DNA of 64,000 bases, taken from positions 62,001-126,000 of the forward strand of contig SHYP01000001.1 of assembly GCA_009692725.1 (NCBI GenBank). The letters run 5' to 3'. Positions 32,130 to 40,274 of this stretch are shown one piece after another. A program made the position numbers and the translations under genes. The notes beneath the pieces are model-generated. The model had not been told where the DNA came from and ran no database searches. It saw only the letters and a program-made list of their open reading frames with translations. Source of the stretch: Dehalococcoidia bacterium (GTDB lineage Bacteria > Chloroflexota > Dehalococcoidia > UBA2979). Positions within the stretch are counted from its first letter, which is position 1; each line of letters begins with the position of its first letter.

Positions 32130-33140
32130 ATGCGCGTCGTCTTCTTCGGCTCCCCGGACTACGCGCTGCCCACGCTGCGCGCGCTGCTCGCCGCGCCCGC
32201 GGTCGAGCTCGTCGCCGTCGTCACGCAGCCCGATCGCCCGCGCGGGCGCTCGGGCGCGCCGCGCCCCACCCCCGTCGCCGATGTCGCCGCGGCGGCCGGC
32301 ATTCCGGTCCTTAAGCCACAGCGCCTCACCCGCGACACCACCGCCGCGCTCGCCGCGCTCACCCCCGCCGTCGGCGTGCTCGCAGCCTCCGGCCACATCC
32401 TGCCGACGCACCTGCTCGAGGTGTTCCCCAACGGCGTGCTCAACGTGCACGCCTCGCTGTTGCCCCGTCACCGCGGCGCGTCGCCCGTCGCCGCCGCGAT
32501 CCTCGCAGGCGACGCACAGGCCGGCGCGTCGATCATGCTCGTCGTGCGCGAGCTCGACGCCGGCCCGGTGCTCGGCGCGGTCGCGACGCCGATCGCCGCG
32601 CTCGATACCACCGGCACGCTCACCGCGCGCATCGCGGAGCTCGGCGCCGCGCTGCTCGGCGCGCAGCTCCCCCGCTGGGTCGCGGGCGAGCTGCGCGCCG
32701 AGCCACAGGACGCGACCCGCGCGAGCTACGCGCCCCGGCTGACCAAGGCCGACGGCCAGCTCGACTGGCCGGCGTCCGCCGACGCCCTCTGGCGGCGCGT
32801 CCGCGCGTTCGACCCGTGGCCACTCGCAACGACGCAATACCGCGACGAGCCCCTCGCCATCCTCGCCGCGTGGCCGCTCGCGCGTGACCTGCACGCGCCG
32901 CCCGGCACGGTCGTCGCGGGCGATGGCGCGCCGCTTGCGCCGGAGCTCCCCGGCGAGCGTGCGCTCGCGCTCGTGGCCTGCGGCCCCGCGGCGCCCGGAG
33001 CGCCGCCGAGCGCACTCGCCCTGCTGCGCGTACAGCGCGCCGGCCGCCGCCCGCTCGCCATCGCCGACTACCTCCGCGGCGACCCCGCCCTCCTGGGGGC
33101 GCAGCTCGGCGCGCAACTCGGTGCGCCGCTCGGCGACTGA
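32130..33140 (+). CDS. fmt: Methionyl-tRNA formyltransferase
   Basis: 336 aa. Formylates initiator Met-tRNA using 10-formyl-tetrahydrofolate. Starts MRVVFFGSPDYALPTLRALL; the folate/active-site motif appears as LNVHASLLPRHRGASPVAAA, with the catalytic Asn/His/Asp set, and TQPDRPRGR binds the cofactor region. The C-terminal anticodon-arm-binding domain (about 205-336) is present and ends in short GAQL repeats (GAQLGAQLGAPLGD). Leaderless by its promoter spacing. rlmN follows after 20 bp with its own -10 box. Confidence 0.95.
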   Translation: MRVVFFGSPDYALPTLRALLAAPAVELVAVVTQPDRPRGRSGAPRPTPVADVAAAAGIPVLKPQRLTRDTTAALAALTPAVGVLAASGHILPTHLLEVFPNGVLNVHASLLPRHRGASPVAAAILAGDAQAGASIMLVVRELDAGPVLGAVATPIAALDTTGTLTARIAELGAALLGAQLPRWVAGELRAEPQDATRASYAPRLTKADGQLDWPASADALWRRVRAFDPWPLATTQYRDEPLAILAAWPLARDLHAPPGTVVAGDGAPLAPELPGERALALVACGPAAPGAPPSALALLRVQRAGRRPLAIADYLRGDPALLGAQLGAQLGAPLGD

Positions 33141-33148
33141 GCCGCTGG

Positions 33149-33154
33149 TAGACT
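33149..33154 (+). promoter_or_regulatory. -10 box, leaderless rlmN
   Basis: TAGACT, 6 bases before the rlmN ATG at 33161 and only 9 bp after the fmt stop. Confidence 0.5.
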
Positions 33155-33160
33155 CGATCG

Positions 33161-34330
33161 ATGTCCCACGACGCCGACCCGCCAGCGCTCCCCCAGCTGC
33201 TCGACCGCACGCCCGCCGAACTCGCCGCGTGCCTCGCCGCCTGGGGCGAGCCGCCGTACCGCGCCGCGCAGCTCTCGCGTTGGGCGCTCGCTCGCGGCGC
33301 GACGAGCTTCGAGGCGATGACCGACCTCCCCGCCGCCCTCCGCGCGCGCCTCGCCGACACGTTCGCGTTGCCGCCCGCGAGTCTGCTCACCACGACACAC
33401 ACCGACGACAGCGCCACGACGAAGCTGCTGCTCGATCTCGGCGGCGGCGCCGTCGAGGCCGTGCGCATGGACTACGACCCCGAGGAGCCCGAGGCGGCGC
33501 CGGTGAGCGGCGCCGCGCGCGCGCGCAGCACGGTGTGCGTCTCGACGCAGCTCGGCTGCGCGATGGGCTGCGTATTCTGCGCCACCGGCCTGCAGGGCTT
33601 CACCCGTAACCTCACGCCCGCCGAGATCCTGGCGCAGGTGCTCGTCTTCACGCGAGACGCGCGCGCGCGCCCCGTGACCAACGTCGTCTTCATGGGCATG
33701 GGCGAGCCGCTCGCGAACACGACGGCCACCATCGCCGCCATCCGCTGGCTCGTGCACCCGGACGGCCTCGCGCTGCGCCAGCGCGGCATCACCGTCTCCA
33801 CCGTCGGCCTGCGCGCCGGCATCCGCCGCCTCGCCGCCGAGCGCCTGCAGGTCGGCCTGACGATCTCGCTGCACGCGCCCGACGACGCGCTCCGCCGCCA
33901 CCTCGTGCCCACCGCCGGCGGCACCACCATCGACGAGCTGCTCGCCCTCGGCCGCGAGTACTTCGCCGCCACCGGCCGCCGTGTCACGTATGCGTACGCG
34001 CTGCTCGCCGGCGTGAACGACAGCGAGCAGCAGGCCGCCGCGCTCGCGCAGCGCCTGCGCGGCGAACGCGCACACGTCAACCTCGTGCCCTACAACCCCG
34101 TCGCTGCGACGGGCCTGCGCCGTCCGACGCACTCGCGCGTGCGAGCCTTCCAGCGCACGCTGCAGGCCGCCGGCATCAACGCCACCGTGCGCATCGAGCG
34201 CGGCGCAGCGATCGCCGCCGCCTGCGGCCAGCTCCGCTCCGACTACGCGCAGTCGACGCGCACGGCGCGCGACGGGGCGCTCGAACTCGTCCCGCTCGAG
34301 GCCGGCCCGCGCCCGCGGAGCCTCAGCTAG
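33161..34330 (+). CDS. rlmN: Dual-specificity 23S rRNA / tRNA adenine C2-methyltransferase RlmN
   Basis: 389 aa radical-SAM enzyme that methylates A2503 of 23S rRNA and A37 of some tRNAs. The iron-sulfur motif is CAMGCVFCATG, preceded by VCVSTQLG; then TNVVFMGMGEPLAN and STVGLRAGIRRLA. YNPVAATGLRRPT and the C-terminal Cys in IAAACGQL are the usual ends; the latter is the resolving cysteine. A full-length RlmN including the accessory N-terminal domain (RAAQLSRWALARGATSFEAM). Confidence 0.95.
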   Translation: MSHDADPPALPQLLDRTPAELAACLAAWGEPPYRAAQLSRWALARGATSFEAMTDLPAALRARLADTFALPPASLLTTTHTDDSATTKLLLDLGGGAVEAVRMDYDPEEPEAAPVSGAARARSTVCVSTQLGCAMGCVFCATGLQGFTRNLTPAEILAQVLVFTRDARARPVTNVVFMGMGEPLANTTATIAAIRWLVHPDGLALRQRGITVSTVGLRAGIRRLAAERLQVGLTISLHAPDDALRRHLVPTAGGTTIDELLALGREYFAATGRRVTYAYALLAGVNDSEQQAAALAQRLRGERAHVNLVPYNPVAATGLRRPTHSRVRAFQRTLQAAGINATVRIERGAAIAAACGQLRSDYAQSTRTARDGALELVPLEAGPRPRSLS

Positions 34331-34345
34331 TTCGCGTCGTTCGGC

Positions 34346-34957
34346 CTAGGGCGCTGCGGCTGGCGTCGCGGCGGCGCCCTCGGCGGCTTCGGCGGTCGTC
34401 CCGCGCTGTCGCGCCATGCGCGCCAGCACCACGTCCGGCGACGTGAGCACGATCACCCCGGCCGGCAGCACAAGGTCCGCGACCGTCATCACCGACTCGA
34501 GCTCCGCGAGCCCGTCCACGGACACGTCGAGGTGCGTCGGCATCTGCGCCGGCAGCGCCTCGACCAGCACGTTGTCGACGCCGTGCAGCAGCAGCGCCTT
34601 GTACGTGTGCACTGCGGGCGCCTCGCCGATCACGTGGATCGGCACCGCCGCCTGCATGCGCCGCCCGAGGTCGACCTGGTAGAAGTCCACGTGCTGCAGC
34701 ACCTTCGACACCGGGTGCCGCTGCACCGCGCGCACGACCACCGAGCGCGGCACGCTCTCACCCGCGACTTCCAGCTCGAACAGCGTGTTCAGCCCGTGCC
34801 CGGTGATGATCCGCCGCACGTCCCGCTCCGGCAGCTGCACCGCCGTCGAGGGAATGCCGCGCCCGAAGATGTTCCCAGGGATCACCCCCCCGCGCCGCAT
34901 CACGGCCACGCGCTTCCCCAGCGTCTCCCGCGGCTGCACCACAAACGTCTCTGGCAT
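34346..34957 (-). CDS. rplY: Ribosomal protein bL25, CTC-type
   Basis: 203 aa from the ATG at 34957 behind GGGAGCGG; an ATG at 34981 is also open. Binds 5S rRNA in the large subunit. The N-terminal L25 domain (ETLGKRVAVMRRGGVIPGNI, then LQHVDFYQVD) is followed by the TL5/CTC C-terminal beta domain (VPIHVIGEAPAVHTYKALL, then LPAQMPTHLDVSVDGL) and an Ala/Glu-rich tail. CTC-type L25 is the long form. It converges with rlmN, 15 bp apart. Confidence 0.93.
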   Translation of the reverse strand: MPETFVVQPRETLGKRVAVMRRGGVIPGNIFGRGIPSTAVQLPERDVRRIITGHGLNTLFELEVAGESVPRSVVVRAVQRHPVSKVLQHVDFYQVDLGRRMQAAVPIHVIGEAPAVHTYKALLLHGVDNVLVEALPAQMPTHLDVSVDGLAELESVMTVADLVLPAGVIVLTSPDVVLARMARQRGTTAEAAEGAAATPAAAP

Positions 34958-35049
34958 CGACCCGCTCCCGAATCCAGGCAATGAGGACCCACAACGCTAG
35001 GGTCGCCCCGCGGAGCGGTCAAGCGCGCGGTCCCCTCCGCAAAGCTCCC

Positions 35050-35077
35050 TTGCATAGTGGAACGGCTGTACTAGAGT
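35050..35077 (+). promoter_or_regulatory. Promoter of the DUF4062-like gene
   Basis: TTGCAT (35050-35055), 16-bp spacer, TAGAGT (35072-35077); leader of about 27 bases with GAAGGAA before the ATG at 35111. Confidence 0.45.
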
Positions 35078-35110
35078 TGGAGTAATCCTGACTCAGCCGA
35101 AGGAACACCG

Positions 35111-35935
35111 ATGCCGTACGCGGCCACCGTCTTCAACGTGATGATCGCGTCTCCCAGCGACGTGCAACAAGAGCACGATGTGATCCGCCGCGCGATTGAC
35201 GAATGGAACCGCTTGCACGCGCCTGAGTGGGGAACGGTACTTCAGCGCCTTCACTGGCAGGCGGACGCGCACCCGGACCTGGCCGACAACGCTCAAGCGA
35301 TTGTGAACGAGCAGTTGGTCGCTCAGTCCGATTTGCTAGTTGCCGTCTTCTGGACTCGCCTGGGTAGCCCCACGGCCTCATCGCTAAGCGGGACCATCGA
35401 CGAAGTAGAACAGCACTTGCGCGATGCTAAGCCAGTGATGATGTACTTCTCGGACGCGGCGCGGCCCCCAAGCCAATACGACCCGGATCAGTTCACGGCC
35501 CTCCAAGCATGCAAGCACTACTACATGCAACTTAGCCTCGTGAGCACGTACGGGACGCTTGCCGAGTTCGAAGTCAAGATCCGTTCAGGCTTGACTCATA
35601 TGGCGCGCAGGTTATCCAAACAGACAGCGCCCGGCGATGCCGAAAGGGCACCAGACGTGCACTTGTCGCCGGAAGCTCAAGAGCTCGTAGCCGCCGCTGC
35701 GCACGATGAACGTGGCTACATCGTTGTCGTCGAGTCGCTGGGCGGGATGCAGATACAAGTCGGCGGCCGCCATTTCGCGGAACGCGGCGATCCACGCTCG
35801 GAGGCGCTCTGGAAAGAGGCGATCGGGGAGTTGATGGACCGCGGACTTGTCGACGGGACCGGCCGCGGTGTGATGCAGCTAACAGCCGCGGGGTATCGCG
35901 TCGCTGACGAGCTGGCGGCGAAGCCCGCCCCGTGA
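35111..35935 (+). CDS. DUF4062-like protein with C-terminal winged-helix region
   Basis: 274 aa, ATG with GAAGGAA upstream. The N-terminal 115 residues (FNVMIASPSDVQQEHDVIRR, then QAIVNEQLVAQSDLLVAVFW, then GTIDEVEQHLRDAKPVMMYF) fit the DUF4062/TIR-like nucleoside-hydrolase-type fold that often forms the sensor or effector of standalone defence proteins. The C-terminus (LWKEAIGELMDRGLVDGTGR, then MQLTAAGYRVADEL) reads as a winged helix. Third codon positions are visibly less GC-rich than in neighbours, suggesting recent transfer. Its stop overlaps hyuA (GTGA), but that coupling may be accidental. Function is unproven. Confidence 0.65.
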   Translation: MPYAATVFNVMIASPSDVQQEHDVIRRAIDEWNRLHAPEWGTVLQRLHWQADAHPDLADNAQAIVNEQLVAQSDLLVAVFWTRLGSPTASSLSGTIDEVEQHLRDAKPVMMYFSDAARPPSQYDPDQFTALQACKHYYMQLSLVSTYGTLAEFEVKIRSGLTHMARRLSKQTAPGDAERAPDVHLSPEAQELVAAAAHDERGYIVVVESLGGMQIQVGGRHFAERGDPRSEALWKEAIGELMDRGLVDGTGRGVMQLTAAGYRVADELAAKPAP

Positions 35936-38037
35936 CCTCCGTCCTCGGCGTCGACGTGGGCGGGACGTTTACCGACTTCCTGCTGTGGGACGACGGCACG
36001 CTGCGCATCCACAAGCGGCCATCGACGCCGGACGACCCCGCGCGCGCCGTCCTCGAGGGGCTCGCCGCGCTCGACGCGACACCCAGCCTCGTCGTGCACG
36101 GCTCCACCATCGCCACCAACGCCGTGCTCGAGCGCCGCGGCGCGCGTACCGCGCTCGTCACCACCGAGGGCATGCGCGACCTGCTCCGCATCGGCCGCCA
36201 GGCGCGCAGCGCGCTCTATGCACTCGAGCCCGAAGCCCCCGCCCCGCTCGTCGACCCCGAGCTCGCGTTCGAGCTGCACGCGCGCCTCCGCCCGGACGGC
36301 AGCGTCGAGCTCGCCCCCGACCACTCCGAGGTCCGCAACCTTGTGCGCGAGGCCGAGGAGGGCGGCGCGGAGGCGCTCGCCGTCTCGCTGCTCTACGCCT
36401 ACGCGAACCCCGCCATCGAGGAGCTGTTCGACCAGGTCGCCTCACCCACCGGCCTCTACCTCGCGCTCTCCTCCCGCGTCTCGCCCGAGTACCGCGAGGT
36501 CGAGCGCACCACCACCACCGTGCTCAACGCGTACGTCGGCCCCGTCATGGCGGGCTACCTCGATCGCCTCGCGGGCGGCCTGGCGGCGCGCGGCGTGCCC
36601 GCCCTGCGCATCGTGCAGTCCGATGGCGGCACCGCCGACGCCGCGCGCGCCGCCGCGCTGCCGGTCGCCACGCTGCTGTCCGGCCCCGCCGCCGGCGCCG
36701 CCGGCGCGTTCGCCATCGCGCGCGACGCCGGTTTCCCGCGCGCAATCACCTTCGATATGGGCGGCACGTCCACCGACGTCGCACTGTGCGACGGCGTGCT
36801 CCCCACCACGCCGGAGCTCGCGATCGGCGACTTCACCGCGCGCACCCCCGCCGTCGACGTGCACACTGTCGGCGCGGGCGGGGGCTCGATCGCACGCCTC
36901 GACACGGGCGGCGCGCTGCGCGTCGGCCCGCACTCCGCGGGCGCGGACCCCGGCCCCGCGTGCTACGGTCGCGGCCACGACTGCACCGTCACCGACGCCC
37001 AGCTCGTGCTCGGCCGCCTGCCCGCGCGCGCCCTGCTCGGCGGCACGATGCGTCTCGACGAGCGCCGCGCGCGCACCGCGCTCGCACCGTTCCTGTCACG
37101 CTTCGGCGGTGACCCGCACCGCGCCGCGCAGGCCGTGCTCGACGTGGTCACGGCGAACATGGAGCGTGCGCTGCGCGTCGTCTCCGTGCATCGCGGCTAC
37201 GACCCGCGAGAGTTCACGCTCGTCGCCTCCGGCGGCGCAGGCCCGCTGCTCGCGTGCGCGCTCGCCGACGCGCTCGACCTGCCGCGCGTACTCGTGCCGC
37301 GCTACCCCGGCGTGCTCGCCGCGCTCGGCGCGGCTGCGGGCGACGTGACCGCCACGCACGCGCGCTCCGTGCTGCGGCCGCTCGACGCGGCGTCGCTGCC
37401 GGCGCTGCGCGCGGCCCTCGACGCCGCGCGCGACGCGGCAGCGCTCGCGCTCGCCGACGCGCCGCAGCCCCCAGCACTCGAGTGCGCGCTCGACCTCCGC
37501 TACGCGGGGCAGTCCTTCGAGCTGACAGTCCCCCTCGAAGCGATGCATGGCAGCACGCCCGCCCGCTCGAGCGCAGCCCGATCCGACTCCCCCTCGCCCC
37601 CCACGGGGGAGAGGGGGCCGGGGGGGGAGGGTGCCCCGCTGTTCGACTTCGACCGCGCGCGCCGCGACTTCGACGCGCTGCACGAGACGCGCTTCGGCCA
37701 CCACGACCCCACCGCACCCGTCGAGGTCGTCACCGCGCGCGCCACCGCGCGCCTGCCCGGCGTCGCCGTCGCGCTGCTGGCCGCCCTGCGCACGACGCCG
37801 CCCTCCGACGCGCGTCGCGCACCGCAACCGGCCACCGTCGACGTGTGGATCGCAAACGCTTCCGGCACGGGTGGCACGCGCGTGCCCGCTGCGCTGCACG
37901 CGCGCGACGCGCTGCGCGAAGGCGACCGCCTCGCCGGCCCCACGATCGTCACGCAGCTCGACACCACGACGTACATCGCGCCCGGCTGGCTCGCCCGCGT
38001 CGATGCCGCCGCGAATCTCGTGCTGGAGCGCGCATGA
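35932..38037 (+). CDS. hyuA: 5-oxoprolinase / N-methylhydantoinase subunit A
   Basis: 701 aa, GTG start overlapping the previous gene. ATP-dependent ring opening of 5-oxoproline or hydantoins together with HyuB. The ASKHA fold starts with VLGVDVGGTFTDFLLW, then VHGSTIATNAVLERRGARTA, AITFDMGGTSTDVALCDG and GGSIARLDTGGALRVGPHSA. Between the conserved body and the final domain, a 27-residue insert (from about 542) encodes a GC-rich palindromic repeat in frame (37587-37631), read as SDSPSPPTGERGPGGEG. The reading frame survives. ATGA overlap with hyuB. Substrate cannot be settled from sequence. Confidence 0.92.
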   Translation: MTSVLGVDVGGTFTDFLLWDDGTLRIHKRPSTPDDPARAVLEGLAALDATPSLVVHGSTIATNAVLERRGARTALVTTEGMRDLLRIGRQARSALYALEPEAPAPLVDPELAFELHARLRPDGSVELAPDHSEVRNLVREAEEGGAEALAVSLLYAYANPAIEELFDQVASPTGLYLALSSRVSPEYREVERTTTTVLNAYVGPVMAGYLDRLAGGLAARGVPALRIVQSDGGTADAARAAALPVATLLSGPAAGAAGAFAIARDAGFPRAITFDMGGTSTDVALCDGVLPTTPELAIGDFTARTPAVDVHTVGAGGGSIARLDTGGALRVGPHSAGADPGPACYGRGHDCTVTDAQLVLGRLPARALLGGTMRLDERRARTALAPFLSRFGGDPHRAAQAVLDVVTANMERALRVVSVHRGYDPREFTLVASGGAGPLLACALADALDLPRVLVPRYPGVLAALGAAAGDVTATHARSVLRPLDAASLPALRAALDAARDAAALALADAPQPPALECALDLRYAGQSFELTVPLEAMHGSTPARSSAARSDSPSPPTGERGPGGEGAPLFDFDRARRDFDALHETRFGHHDPTAPVEVVTARATARLPGVAVALLAALRTTPPSDARRAPQPATVDVWIANASGTGGTRVPAALHARDALREGDRLAGPTIVTQLDTTTYIAPGWLARVDAAANLVLERA
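37587..37631 (+). repeat. GC-rich palindromic repeat inside hyuA
   Basis: About 45 bases, with arms CCCCCTCGCCCC and GGGGAGAGGGGG, matching the intergenic copy at 14005 over most of its length. It is translated in frame as part of a Ser/Pro/Gly insert in HyuA. Confidence 0.75.
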
Positions 38038-39683
38038 CCGCGCTCGAACCGGCCACGCCCGTGCTCTCCGCCGCCGACCTCGCGATCGCCGACGCCGCGC
38101 TCGCCACCGTTGCCGCCGAGATGGGCGAGGCGCTCGGCCGCAGCGCCTACTCCCCGAACATCAAGGAGCGACGCGACTATTCGTGCGCGGTCTTCGACGC
38201 CGACGGCGCGATGGTCGCGCAGGCCGCGCACATCCCCGTGCACCTCGGCGCCATGCCGGAGGCGGTGCGCGCCGTGCTCGCGCTGGCCCCCTTCGCGCCC
38301 GGCGACGTCTACGCGCTCAACGACCCGTTCCTCGGCGGCACGCACCTGCCCGACATCACCACCGTCGCACCCGTCTTCGCCAACAGCTCAGCCGCGGGCG
38401 ACGAAGCGACCCAGCCGATCGCGTTCGTCGCCACGCGCGCACACCACGCCGACGTCGGCGGCATCGCGCCCGGCTCCATGCCCATCGCGCGCGAACTGCT
38501 GCAGGAGGGCCTCGTGATCCCGCCGCTGCGCCTCGTGAAGGCCGGCGCGCTCGAGGAGGGCGCATTCGCGCTGATCGTGCGCAACTCGCGCGCCCCGGAC
38601 GAGCGCCGCGGCGACCTGCGCGCGCAGCTCGCGGCCACGGCGCTCGGGGCGCACCGCGTCGCCGCGCTCGCGCAGCGCTTCTCCGGCGGGGGCTTCGGCG
38701 TCGCAGGCTTCCGCGCGCGCTGCGCCGCGCTGCTGGACCACGGCGAGCGCGTCACGCGCGCCTTCCTGCGCACGGTCCCGCCCGGCCGCTACGCATTCGA
38801 AGACCACCTCGAGATCGGCGACGACGACAGGTCATCGGGCGGAGTGATTCGGCTCGCCCTCGACGTCGGCGCGGACGGACTGCACTTCGACTTCACCGGC
38901 ACCGACGCAGAGTCCGCCGCCACCTCGCTGAACGCCGTCGCCGCCGTCACGCGCTCCGCCTGCTACTACGTCGTCCGTTGCCTCGTCGGCGACGACGCGC
39001 CTGCGAACGAGGGCTGCTACCGCGCGCTGCGCTTCACGTTGCCCGCCCGCTCACTCGTCGCCGCCGGACCGCCGCGCGCCGTGTCCGCGGGCAACGTCGA
39101 GACCGCGCAGCGCATCGTCGATGTCGCGCTCGGCGCCTTCGCGCAGGCGCTGCCCGATCGCATCCCCGCCGCTTCGCAGGGCACGATGAACAACGTCACC
39201 ATCGGCGGCTTCGACCGCGCCCGCGGCCGCGCGTACGCCTACTACGAGACACTGGCCGGCGGCGCCGGCGGCGGCCCGCTGCGCGCCGGCCAGAGCGGCG
39301 TGCACACGCACATGACGAACACGCTCAACACGCCGATCGAGGCGCTCCCCCTCGCCTACCCGTTCACCGTCGAGCGCTACGAGCTGCGCGCCGGCTCCGG
39401 CGGCTCCGGCCGCCATCCCGGCGGCGACGGCCTCATGCGGGAGTACCGCTTCGGCGACCACGCCACGGTCACGCTCGTCACCGAGCGCCGCCGCCTCGGA
39501 CCATGGGGGCTCGCCGGCGGCGGTCCCGGCGCGCCGGGCCGTAACCTGCTGCTCCGCGCCGGCGCACCGCCCGAACTGCTCCCCGCGCGCGTCCAGCTCG
39601 AGGTCGCGCCCGGCGACCGCCTGCGCATCGAGACGCCGGGCGGAGGCGGCTGGGGACCCCCCGAGCCAGATCGCTCGCCATGA
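38034..39683 (+). CDS. hyuB: 5-oxoprolinase / N-methylhydantoinase subunit B
   Basis: 549 aa from the ATG at 38034 overlapping the hyuA stop. HyuB-type: [20 protein letters not shown], then [56 protein letters not shown], and late [20 protein letters not shown] and [15 protein letters not shown]. The HHAD and histidine-rich sites are typical. Full length. Together with HyuA it forms the complete enzyme. Confidence 0.93.
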   Translation: MTALEPATPVLSAADLAIADAALATVAAEMGEALGRSAYSPNIKERRDYSCAVFDADGAMVAQAAHIPVHLGAMPEAVRAVLALAPFAPGDVYALNDPFLGGTHLPDITTVAPVFANSSAAGDEATQPIAFVATRAHHADVGGIAPGSMPIARELLQEGLVIPPLRLVKAGALEEGAFALIVRNSRAPDERRGDLRAQLAATALGAHRVAALAQRFSGGGFGVAGFRARCAALLDHGERVTRAFLRTVPPGRYAFEDHLEIGDDDRSSGGVIRLALDVGADGLHFDFTGTDAESAATSLNAVAAVTRSACYYVVRCLVGDDAPANEGCYRALRFTLPARSLVAAGPPRAVSAGNVETAQRIVDVALGAFAQALPDRIPAASQGTMNNVTIGGFDRARGRAYAYYETLAGGAGGGPLRAGQSGVHTHMTNTLNTPIEALPLAYPFTVERYELRAGSGGSGRHPGGDGLMREYRFGDHATVTLVTERRRLGPWGLAGGGPGAPGRNLLLRAGAPPELLPARVQLEVAPGDRLRIETPGGGGWGPPEPDRSP

Positions 39684-39687
39684 TTGC

Positions 39688-39693
39688 TACAAT
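39688..39693 (+). promoter_or_regulatory. -10 box upstream of the small membrane protein gene
   Basis: TACAAT, overlapping the hyuB terminus by position; the transcript would start near 39701, about 70 bases before the ATG at 39771. Confidence 0.4.
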
Positions 39694-39770
39694 CGTTCTG
39701 CACGCGAGGCGTGCACGACGCCGACGAGACCGTTGCACGCCTCGACGCGGCAACGACGCCGAGGATGCGG

Positions 39771-40226
39771 ATGCCAGACCCGCCCGACCGACCGGACCGC
39801 CTCGAACGCGAGATCGACGAGATCCTCTCGAAGATCGAACACTTCCCGAGCGCGCGTCAGCGCCGCGCGCAGGCCCAGCGCCGCTGGTTGCGCCGCGCCG
39901 GCAACGCCGTCAGCGCTCGTCAGCAGGCGCTCATGCGCGAGCTGTCGCGCATCTCGCTGTCGCAGTTGATGCTGTTGTCGTTCCTGCTCATCCTCGGTTC
40001 CTTCTTCCTGCGCCGCGTCGTTCCGCTCGCGTGGCCGTGGCTGATGTACGCGGGCGCCGTGCTCTTCCTGGCCAGCTTCGCGCTGATGCTCTTCGCGAGC
40101 AGCACCGGGCTCGGCGGCGGTCGCGGCGGCGGGCCGCACCGCTACTGGCGCGGACGCCCCGTCTCGTACTTGCCGACGCTCAGCCAGCGCCTGCGGCGCT
40201 GGTGGGACCGCCGGCGGCCGCGCTGA
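39771..40226 (+). CDS. Small two-helix membrane protein
   Basis: 151 aa from the ATG at 39771, with GAGG 6 bases upstream; an ATG two codons earlier and frame-open codons further up are less well supported. A charged cytoplasmic start (RPDRLEREIDEILSKIEHFP, then basic ARQRRAQAQRRWLRRAG) precedes two helices at roughly 71-85 and 90-110. A Gly-rich, strongly basic tail (RLRRWWDRRRPR) follows. It resembles conserved hypothetical proteins of Chloroflexota; I know of no function. Confidence 0.65.
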   Translation: MPDPPDRPDRLEREIDEILSKIEHFPSARQRRAQAQRRWLRRAGNAVSARQQALMRELSRISLSQLMLLSFLLILGSFFLRRVVPLAWPWLMYAGAVLFLASFALMLFASSTGLGGGRGGGPHRYWRGRPVSYLPTLSQRLRRWWDRRRPR

Positions 40227-40274
40227 CGCGTTCCCCCACCGCGGGCTCATCGCTCCCCCGATTGGCCTGACCGC

